From: Labia minor
Taxonomy: Eukaryota; Arthropoda; Insecta; Dermaptera; Spongiphoridae
Length of the DNA: 64,000 nucleotides
Direction of reading: 5' to 3'
NCBI GenBank assembly: GCA_963082975.1
Contig: OY720346.1
Span: 74,330,767 to 74,394,766 of the forward strand
In this document: positions 24,606 through 34,907 of the stretch, one piece after another
Position numbering within the stretch: the first letter of the stretch is position 1
How the letters are laid out: every line of letters starts with the position of its first letter
The notes under the pieces: generated by a model
Seen by the model: only the letters and a program-made list of their open reading frames with translations
What the model was told of the DNA's origin: nothing
The model's database searches: none
Made by a program: the position numbers and the translations under genes

Positions 24606-24689
24606 ATAAATATGTTCGCATCTGAATAAAATCAACTTCCATGTGAATCAATGTAACTCTTAAGTGACTGGCAGTTAATGTGTTAAATT

Positions 24690-25312
24690 TCGACTTGTAT
24701 GGCCAGGCGCAGAACCAATCGCCGGTTTGAAATAAATTAATTTCCAGCTACAGAAACAATTTCAAATAATTTCAATGTATCTATTAATGCAATAAAAAAC
24801 AGATATAGATTTAATATGAATATTTTTAATTTTATTTTATTTATAATATATAAGTAGTAGCTGGCTGTGACGTCAAGAAGGGCTGGGATAATTTTAAATT
24901 AAGAAAAAACTAATGAAGATACTTTTTCTCGGGGTTAAAACCAATACAAAATGCATGATTCGTGGAGATATGTAAAAATCTCCTCATGAAAATAACCCTT
25001 CTCTTCTTATCGATCGGTAATACTACCACTTCTGGTTTCCGGATATACACCAAAAGTTGATCAATTCATCATACTGATGCATTAAGTAAATATACTAAAT
25101 TTCATCAAAATCCGTTGAGCCGTTCAAGCTGTATACGGACGGACAGACGGACAGACAGACAGACAGATGGACGGACGGACAGGCATGATGCTAAAAATAC
25201 TGTTTTCTGTTAAGAAAATGCATGATTGGTGGAGATATGTAAAAATCTCCACATGTGAAATTTGGTTTGAAAACAATACCTCCCTTACTATCGTCGGTCG
25301 GTAAAAATTAAG
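24690..25312 (-). repeat. Family C repeat, near full length
   Basis: Reverse copy with tail (ggccaggcgcagaaccaatc), CRE-like sites decayed to 'tgacgtca', two hairpin modules (tctcctcatg and tctccacatgtg), a ggac/agac microsatellite at about 25138-25190, and the terminal 'ctatcgtcggtcggt'. Confidence 0.8.
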
Positions 25313-25314
25313 GT

Positions 25315-25518
25315 AAAGGTTTTATAAATTTAAATTTAATAGATGATAATTAATTAATTTAATTGAATAACACTACTATACTGGAAATTTTTTTAAAATT
25401 AATTAATTAGTTAAACCAATTTAATTATACTTAATTTATAATTTAATTAGTTAAATTTAATTTAAATATAATATAAGTTAATTAATCCAATTCAAATAGT
25501 CGAGTGGAGACACTCCAG
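25315..25518 (-). repeat. Family A repeat, subfamily fragment
   Basis: Shares 'aaggtaaaggtttt' and 'aataacactact' type sequence with the copy at 370-899 and ends in cgagtggagacactccag. Only the 5' end of the element is present. Confidence 0.65.
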
Positions 25519-25687
25519 ATTTTTTAAGTTTAGTTTACCTAAATAAATTACATGCTCTTCCCTTGATTATTATTATCCGTTGCTTGATATTATGACGTCC
25601 CTCGTGCGTCTTATAATTTTTATTAAATTTTTATTTAAAAAAAAAATGTTTTTTGTGAATAAGAATTTAATTAAAATTATTAATACA

Positions 25688-26336
25688 ATATATTACAAGA
25701 AACAATTAAAAATATACTAAAATTGTAAAAACATTTTAAATAATGAAATTAAAAATGCTTTACACTCTGAAAATTCTTTTATTACAGTATATAATTATGG
25801 TAGAATTGTCTTTCGGTATCTTTTTCGTTCACAGCGACTTTATTATTCGGTGGCTTTATAATTCGATGCCTGGTGCCCGGGCATCGCTCGAACCACCCAC
25901 ACTACGGCACTGCGTTCCAGCTCCATGAGGGTAGAAAATAGAAGCTGTGATTCAATTAGACTCGATCTTCTCTAATTAACTTTATTTTTCACGAAGATAT
26001 TTATTCAAACTTTTGTGGTTTTTATGATTATTAAAGGGATTTTTTTTTATTAATACACCACAATTTGTATAATATAAATGTACATTTATTTTACTAAATA
26101 AAATTATTTATTTTTATTCAAATAAATCTATCTAACCAATAGTAAACAGTGATGTATTGGTAAAATAAGAAGTAAGGGAACGGTTAGTGGGAGCAAAAAA
26201 AGTCATATCGCTTAACGAAAAAGATACCGAAAGACAATTCAATTGTAAAGTATTTTTAATTTCATTATAGAAATATATGATTTAAAATGTTTTTACAATT
26301 TTAGTTAATTTTTTAATTGTTTCTTGTAATATTTTT
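25688..26336. repeat. Long inverted repeat around a GC-rich patch
   Basis: Arms about 25688-25830 and 26212-26336 are inverted copies, including a 27-bp perfect block (ends 'gaattgtctttcggtatc'). Between them, 25840-25930 is GC-rich ('gcccgggcatcgctcgaacc'), possibly a SINE head in reverse. The right arm overlaps the hAT-like element starting 26148. Confidence 0.6.
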
Positions 26337-26871
26337 ACTATCTCACCAGTTTTCATTTTTTTCCCTCTAAAGTGACCGTAAAAATAAAGATAAATGTTTG
26401 ATAGTTTTTCAGATGATTAAAAATTGTATAAAACTGCTATATATAGAATTTCAGCTTGATTGATTCGCTGAGAATACCGGAATAAATTGTTTAACACAAC
26501 TGCAAATCACGCGCCAACACGTGACGTGGTGCCATCAACAAAGAGTCAAACATGTGCTGATTTAATAAATATTATTTAATAATTTTAATTTATAATTAAT
26601 TAAATTTAATTTAAATATATTATATGTTATTTAATCCAATTATAATTTGCGAAATAGTCGTGTGGAGACACTCCAGCTTATTTCTCTTATATGTTTTTAT
26701 TTTTTCTTATTTTTACTACACAAAATATTAACGAACACAAAAAAACAAATTCTAACAGTAGATTTAAGTGGGAGTTGTCGAAACATGAAAAAGTACTGGA
26801 ACGCGTTCCGGTTCTTAAAAAAAAGGTAAGGGAACGTCATTCCCCCGCGTACCCATCCCAATACACCACTG
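26148..26871. mobile_element. hAT-like nonautonomous element with nested family A copy
   Basis: Ends cagtgatgtattgg and ccaatacaccactg are inverted repeats with one mismatch. Flanks atagtaaa and ataataaa agree at 7 of 8 positions, as an aged hAT target duplication would. A family A copy (26337-26676) lies inside. Confidence 0.6.
26337..26676 (-). repeat. Family A repeat with large internal deletion
   Basis: Begins actatctcaccag, jumps directly to 'ttttcatttttttccctct', and ends ggagacactccagc. The 3' hairpin is lost. Confidence 0.75.
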
Positions 26872-27706
26872 ATAATAAAGTAGAGTAATGAATTATATTT
26901 TAATAAATATTTTTATTATTATCCTACGAAGATTAAAGGAAAAGAATAATAATTTAAATGTATTTTATACAAATACTATATTAGTAGACTATAATATGTA
27001 CTCTACCCTCAAAATAGAATCAATATCTTGATATTAATTATTTTGAAAAGGAATCATGGGAAAAGTTTGATTTAATTAAAGGAACACCGCCAGGTGTCCT
27101 CTGACTCAGTTACTATTCATCTCTTTCGATTTCTATCTCATATTTTATCATTTATTTATTATTTATTTTGAAAAATCAAAAAAAAAAAGTTATTTAAATA
27201 AAAAATTCATTCACGTTGCACAAAAATCTGTTCATATGCGTATTTGAATGATTTTAAAAAAATTCATCTTTTAATTAGATATAAATTTAATTATAAATAG
27301 AAACAGATACTGAAATAATTTAATCGTTGATTCCTATACATAGTTTGGCTTATATACGTATTTATTTTTTTTTGTGGGTGCATAAATTTCAGTTCAAAAA
27401 TTTTGTTTTGCCCTAATATAGCATTGGCACCGATCATTTTACCGGTTATATTATATGTAAATATTATCATAGTTAAAGAACAACTCCTAATTCTATAACG
27501 TTTCTTATAAATAAAAAGAATATTATATATATTTTAAAATAAATATAATTTATATTTATAATTATAATTTGTGTTGAATTCTTCAATAGATAATCGAAAA
27601 ATCTAAAGAAAAGCAACAAAAAACAAAAAAACATATCAAAATTATAAGATTATGTTCATTTAAATAAAACTAAAAATATTAAAAAAGCGTTAAGTGTTTA
27701 ATTTTT
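26872..27706. other. AT-rich intergenic stretch
   Basis: No gene or repeat family recognised. Confidence 0.4.
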
Positions 27707-28334
27707 ACCGACCGACGATAGTAAGGGAGGTATTGTTTTCACACCAAATTTCACATGTGGAGATTTTTACATATCTCCACGAATCATGCATTTTCTTAAC
27801 AGAAAAAAGTATTTTTAGCATCATGTCTGTCCGTCCGTCCGTCCGTCCATATAGATGTGTACAGCCTGAACGGCTGAACGGATTTCGATGAAATTTGGTA
27901 TATTTACTTACTGCATCAGTGGGATGAATTGATCAACTTTTGGTGCAAATCCGGAAACCGGAAGTGGTAGTATTAGCGATCGACGATAGGAAGGGAAGGG
28001 TTATTTTCATACTAAATTTCACATGAGGAGATTTTTTTATATATCACCACGAATCATGCACTTAGTATTGGTTTTATCCTCGAGAAAAATCATATTTATT
28101 AGTTTTTTCTTGATTTAAAATTATATGACGTCATTCAGCCATTCATGACGTCACAGCCTGGTCTTACATATATATTATAAATAAAATAAAATTAAAAATA
28201 TTTATGTTATATTCATATCTGTTTTTTATTACATTAATAGATATATTAAAATTATTTGAAATTGTTTCTGTAGCTGGAAATTAATTTTTCAAACCGTCGG
28301 TCGGTTCGGATCTGGCCACAGGTCAACTTATTTA
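27707..28334 (+). repeat. Family C repeat, full-length reference copy
   Basis: Starts ACCGACCGACG (27707-27717) and has CGTCGGTCGGT at 28295-28305, an 11-bp inverted repeat, followed by a short tail (ctggccacagg). Two related modules lie inside, each with 'caaatttcacatg' and a hairpin ending in 'cacgaatcatgca'. Then come two TGACGTCA-type palindromes about 20 bp apart. It also provides the empty site for the Helitron at 57997. Confidence 0.82.
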
Positions 28335-28422
28335 TTTTTATTTAGACACAACTTTAGGTTATTTTACCTTCATAATGGAATGTTAACACCATGATTCTAT
28401 AAAATATAAATTCTTTATTTTT

Positions 28423-28590
28423 TTGTTTTGTTATATTAATCACTTTATTGTTCTCTTAATATAATTTAAATTAGAATAAGTTAACTTGACGAATGAATTG
28501 ATTAATGTAAATACATAATATCCAGTGAGACATGTTTTATATATTTATAAGAATTTTGATTACCATCAAATAATAAAACAAAAATTAAAA
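28423..28590 (+). repeat. Inverted duplication, arm 1
   Basis: Nearly identical, in reverse, to 32078-32244 (shared 'gacgaatgaattgattaatg' and neighbours over about 165 bp). Lies upstream of the lingerer first exon. Confidence 0.85.
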
Positions 28591-28805
28591 AAAACATATA
28601 TTAAAAATTATTAATTAACCATAGCCAAGTAATGACAATTTTAAATAATTTATTTTTATCAAAATATATTATTCTCTACGAAAATAAGCCTTTTATATAT
28701 ATATATTTATATATTATAAAAAAACTATTATTTTACTTAAATTTTTTAAGTTTTCTGACTTAAAAGAGTAAAATTTACTTTTTTATTAATCAAATAGTTC
28801 ACAAT

Positions 28806-28920
28806 GAAGCCTTTTTATAAAATAGCGCTCGTATTAGCGCGCCTCTTGTGGTGGCCGCAAACACTACATCCACGGACCATTGGTCACGTGACTTGATTGC
28901 GTTTTGAGCGCATTTTGCAG
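28806..28920 (+). other. lig: Putative 5' noncoding exon and promoter-proximal region of lingerer
   Basis: A GC-richer stretch in very AT-rich surroundings ends in a strong donor (cattttgcag|gtaagg, intron from 28921). It has no useful ORF. The next acceptor, at 29720, leads within 50 bases to the lingerer ATG, so this is best read as an untranslated first exon, perhaps including the core promoter. It carries an inverted CCAAT box and a perfect palindromic E-box. The upstream limit is a guess from the change in base composition. Confidence 0.5.
28883..28892. promoter_or_regulatory. Palindromic E-box GTCACGTGAC
   Basis: Perfect 10-bp palindrome centred on CACGTG, directly next to an inverted CCAAT box (ATTGG at 28879-28883), 29 bp before the first donor of lingerer. 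USF, Mitf/TFE and Myc-Max type bHLH-ZIP proteins bind such sites. A regulatory role is inferred from position. Confidence 0.4.
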
Positions 28921-29769
28921 GTAAGGCTCTTATCTATTATTTTTGTCTCTTGTCTCAAATTCTCTTATGTAATTACTTTCTTAATCTGTACGTGAATGTT
29001 TGAATGACATGTAGATTTATATATGATAAATAATATTCGGGTAAGTTATCTATTTTTGATATAAAACCCAAAAGAATAGGGGGCTGGTTGTCAATAGTAA
29101 GCCTAACAAGGCTTTGAAATGGCGTCCTCCCCACATGGCTAGATTTTGCCCGGCTTTGTCTTCCTTTTCTAATTGAAATCCTTGGATTTATATGAAAAAT
29201 TTCTTTCCTTTTCTTAAATATATTATACATATTTTTTGTTATTATATCTAATTAGAAATTTTTTGAAAAAAGATCCAAATAATTGTCAACTTTACAAAAA
29301 GTAAACACCTTAAATTTCTCATATAACCAAACCAAATATGAAAATATTTTTCATTTAAAAGTTATAATTTTAATTTTCTTTTTTTAACTATACCTAACCT
29401 ATTCTTATATATATATTTAATTTATTTTTTTAATTTTTTTTTTAATTTATTTTTTTTTATACTTTGCCCTTAATTTTTTGTTTTCTATTGAAAAATGTTA
29501 ACAATTTATATTTATAAATTATATTTATCTGAAAATATGTATAATATTAAATTCAAATATTATATATTTGCATTATTTCTAAATAATCGTTTTAGAGAAT
29601 TTATTTAAATCAAATCAAACTTTCAATTTTCATTTTTAAAATCTTCCATGCTCTCTGTAGTTATTTTATTTTAAGATAAAACTATTCTATTTAATTATTT
29701 GTTTTTCAATTATTTTTCAGTTACAAAAATAAGTTGTAAATAGTGATTGTACATAGTATAGTCGTTAAG

Positions 29770-32700
29770 ATGAGCTCAGCGAATCGCTCCACCTCCAGGG
29801 GTGGAAAGGGCTCCAAATCGGAGACATCCAAATCATCGAAAACAGACACAAAAACAGACCAACCTAAAGCAATGGATCATAATCCAAAAGTTCAGGTATT
29901 TTTCATTTTATTTTTCTTTAATAAAATTTTAAGCCTAATTTGTTTTGAAACTTAATTATATATTTGTATGAAATGTATATTTCTCTAAAAGATATATATT
30001 CTATTATTAAATGATTTACAAATGTTTAAATTTTTTTCATTTAAAAAACATTAAATTTTAAGATAAAATTGTGGGTTTATTCACAATAGAGTCAAGAAAA
30101 TTTATAAATAAATATATAGATTTAAAATTTACACAACAAATTTGTATTAATTAGACACTAAAACAAATAATAGTGTTATTTACCCCATATTAGCATGTAC
30201 TTAATTTAAAATAATTTAATATTTATTATTTATTGTAGTTATTTAAGGTTTTACAATTATTAGATATTGAATTTAAACGCATTATCTAGTATTAAACTGC
30301 TTAAATAAGCTATAAGATTAATAAAACTGTAAAATGCTTATTATTTAAGAAAATAATTTATAATAAATGCTAACATGCAATTTATAAAATAAATATTTTG
30401 ATTCTTATATTTGTGATACATACATTATTCAAAATTCTAATCTTTTTGATAATAAACGAATACTAACATTCTTAATATTATCTTCTATAAAGATGATTCA
30501 TATTTTAAATGGAAAAATTCAATGTGGACTATGTACTTCTTTTTTAACAAAACTAATTCAAAAATAAATTTTATATAAAATTCTATTAAACATCAGAATT
30601 AAATTTAGTTAAATAATTTTAAATAAACATTTTTTAATTACACTAATACAATTTGTTGAGAAATTTTAATATATAAATGATCATACTAAAATATTACTTT
30701 AATTTTAAAAACTTAAATCTTTAAAATATTTTACAATACTAAGTATTTCTTTTTAAATACATGTAAATATTGTTTTATTACATTTTAAATCATTTTTACC
30801 TTCATCATTAAAATCAAAAAATATTTCTGAAATAGTTGTTAGAGATAACCTAATATAATTATGTTCATTGAATTTATATGCTAATTTTAAACATTTTCAT
30901 TTAAATCTAGGAACAAATTCTCATGGCAAAAATGATTGAAACAAAATCAGAAGATCCAGATATAAAAGATAAAATCAAACAGGTAATAATATATTTTGTA
31001 CACTTAATAAATGTTTTTTAGTTTTTTTTTATACTAAAATGATCCACATTGTATTGTATTTGATTAGTTAATGGATGCCACTCGGAAGACTGAGGATGAA
31101 GTTACTACTGCTTTACATGACTGTGATAATGATCTTGTTAGAGCAGTAAACATGATCCTAGAAGGTTCTACGCAGGTACAAACAAAACCATTTGTATTTT
31201 TTCTTTACATTAAATCAGCGGTCGGGGAATCGGGGTAAATTACCCCAAATGGGGTAAAAATGAAACTTTTATGAGTAAACAGTATATATTTTTAATTTGT
31301 TATTTTATAAACCTGTTAGCGTTTGTAAAAATTAAATTTTTAGTTATTTTCTTTTCAAAATTTTTATGTGGGCTATTATAGGAAAGATGCTAAAAAGAGG
31401 AGATTTCGTTTTTTTTTGCGCTTCAACATGGGATAATATCAACTTATACAAAAATATTTTGGGGCAATGATTAAAAAAGTTCCCCAACCGCTGCATTAAA
31501 TATATCTACTCCTAATTTGAAATTATATATTCATCTTAGGGCGAATGGGAGACCACAGAAAAAAAGAAAAAGAAAAATAGACAAGCTTCATCCACCAAAG
31601 CTGATGCAGCTGGTAATCGTGAGAATTCAAGTGGAGGTGGCGGAGTAGGAAATACAGAAGAAGAATGGGAGACCTCAAATTCGAATAATCGCGAACCTGC
31701 AAATACCGAACGGGATCGTCCTCGTCAACGTGGCGGTGGTCCTCCTAGATTGCGAGCACGAGGCGGTGGCAATCAGGATAATCGGGGTTGTATGTGTTCA
31801 TTTCATTTCTTTACCATATACATTAAAATAGTCTTCTTTGAAATTTTTAAATATTGCTTTAAAAAACGAACTTGGTGGAATATGATTTCCTGTCAAGAAC
31901 TTCAGAATTCAATAGTCTCATAAAAAATAGAAAGAAATAAGGAATTTATGTTTAACTTAAGATATTAATTTCTCTCTTGTGTTTACATAATGTCTCCTTT
32001 TCCTTACTTTTAATTATTTTTTATTAGTGTGAGTGAGAAAAAAAAGGGAGAAAAAACTTAAATTTGAATTAAATGTTTTTGTTTTTGTTTTTATTGTTTG
32101 ATGGTAATCAAAATTCTTATAAATAAAACATAGTCTCACTGGATATTATGTATTTACATTAATCAATTCATTCGTCAAGTTAACTTATTCTAATTTAAAT
32201 TATATTAAAAGAACAATAAAGTGATTAATATAACAAAACAACATAATTTAACTATTTTTGTTACGTTTACATGGAATTTTTTGTTTGTATCGATTCTCTA
32301 ATAACACTGAATATATTAACTCTGGTGTTATTTAAATGGAACGGCATTTTTGTCATTGTTATTAAAAAAAGTTTTTATCCCCTTTCATCTCAAATTGTAT
32401 AAGTTATTTTGCTTGATTGTTTTGGAATATTGTAAAAGATAAATTGTATAATTTATATGCCGAATTGGCAAAAGCAAAGCTTATTATTATTATTATAATT
32501 ATAATAATTAATTTTTAGGGCGAGGGAGAGAGAATAAAGAAAATGAAAAGAATCTTGAAGATGGTATAAGCGGAGGTGGCGGTGGCGGAGGTGGTTACAA
32601 TCGGCGAGGTGGACGATCCATGAATGGTCCCGCACGATCTGGTCGTGGAGGTCGAGGTGGTAGTCGCCTAGGACCACGAACGTTTCAATCGAGAAGCGGA

Positions 32701-34876
32701 GGAGGAGACAGCGGTGGCCGAGGTTCAGGTGGTGGCACATTTTCTAGACCAATTGAAACGTGGACTTGTGCTGAACAAGAACACAATGAAGCATTAAAAA
32801 TGGGTGAGTATAGTTTTATAGTTTTATATTTCAATCTATCGAAAATTTAATATAAAGAATTAGTTTATTTTTTTTTTAATTAAAACAGTAAATTTTTCAT
32901 TATTATCTTTATTTAGTTTGGGGATGCTTTCAATTTAGATGGATACTTAAAAGAAGAATTACCAAATTCACTTCAATTTTGAATTAAATAAATGGAAATT
33001 TTTAAAATTCTTAACATTAATTATTATTTTGGTTTTGTTTTTGTGCAGAGGATTGGGATAATGAAGAATATACTGGTTCCCTTGCAGATACAAAGGTTTT
33101 CACTCCTAGTACTCATGTTGTTGAACATTCTGTCTCAACAACCGTGGGAGTAGGCACTGATGGCAATGTTCAACAAGATGACTTGGAATCAACAACTCAA
33201 AAATCTCATACGACCAACGTTCCAGTGCCACCTCCAACTCAAACTCATGTCCAACAGGTAATATTACAATTTGTTGATCTTTTGTTCAAAATAAAAATAA
33301 AATATTTATTAGAAATTCCAAAAAAAAAAATTCTCAATTTCTAACTTTTTAAATTTTGATTATATTATTCAAATATTCAATTAAAAATATGTTATTCTAA
33401 TATATATTCCTTTATTTATTTGCAGGCATGGTATCAAAATTCTGGCTCTGGTCCTACTCCTCTTAATGCGGCGCAAACTGAATATCTGACTCAACTTACA
33501 CAGCAATCTTCAGAAAATTATAAATCAGCGAATTCTGCAACCGTGGCAGCTGTTCAATCAACAGCTGTCGCTGGTTCGACTAATAATCAAATTCAGTCAG
33601 CTCCATCAAATATCCCAGTGACTCAAACAAATGCTCCTTCACTTGTGCAATCCGGCGTTCAAACTGGAGGAGCTTCTTCGGCAACAGGATATTCCACTCC
33701 CTTCCAGACAACTACTCCTTCATCTGCTTATGTTTCTTCAGGTGAAAAAATATATTTTATTTTATACCTTTATAATTATAAATTTCATTTTTTTTTCAAT
33801 GTATTTGAATTTATAATTTTAATTTTTTTTATTAGGGTATTCAGCATCATCCTATTCAGTCACATCAACCTATGGTACTCATGGCCATGTTCTTGGTGAT
33901 GGATCTGGAAATGTTGTTGATCATTCTTCGGCGCCTTCCGCAGTCCAAATGCCACCTCAAAGGGTCAAGACTCTAAGGCCTCGTGTCCCTCCTCCTTCCA
34001 AAGTAAGATTTATCTATATTATTGCAATTATTATACTAATATCATCTTATGACGATAAGCTTACAGTCACATTTCAACTGAATTCATGATTAAAAAATTT
34101 TATAGAAAATAACTCGAAACCAAGGTGCTATTTTGATACAAAAAATTCCTCATTAAAAGAATTTTTCTTAAAATAACATTTTCCAAAATTTTGAAATTTG
34201 CGCCCTTAAAATGGAGGGACTTGGATTAGGTTTAGTGCCAACATTTCATCAATGGATGTGTGGTCTAGTTACTAAGTTAGTCACCTGAAACACAAGAGGA
34301 CTTGAGTTCCAATCCCGACACATGCATTACCAATGTCTCGTTGAAAACCAATTTGATTCTGTGGTTGGATTTCTCCTATTACATTGGAAAATTAAAGTCA
34401 AGAATATCCTACTGTATAGCATAAAATTGCTTTCTCAGTCCGGAAACACTTGAGACAATTACTATATTTTTATTATTATTATTTTTTATTAATTTTTAAT
34501 TTTTATTTATTTATTTTTTTTTTTAATTTTTATTTATTTTTTAATTTTTAATTTTTATTTATTTTTTAATTTTTAATTTTTATTTATTTTTTAATTTTTA
34601 TTTATTTATTTTTTTTTTAATTTTTATTTATTTTTTAATTTTTAATTTTTATTTATTTATTTTTATTTACTAAGTTAGTCACGTGAGACACAACAAAACC
34701 TGGGTTCCAATCCCGACACATGCATTACCAATGTCTCGTTGAAAACCAATTTGATTCTGTGGTTGGATTTCTCCTATTACATTGGAAAATTAAAGTCAAG
34801 AAAATCCTACTGTATAGCATAAAATTGCTTTCTCAGTCCGGAAACACTTGAGACAATTACTATATATTTTTTTTTA

Positions 34877-34907
<31 letters not shown>

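Noticed and set aside
29743-29769. Upstream GTG as the lingerer start
   Set aside because: The ATG at 29770 begins the expected MSSANRS-type N-terminus; GTG initiation is not needed.
32453-32740. Minus-strand open frame opposite the lingerer RGG exon
   Set aside because: Shadow of the Gly/Arg-rich coding exon; His/Leu-rich as expected from reversing GGN and CGN codons.
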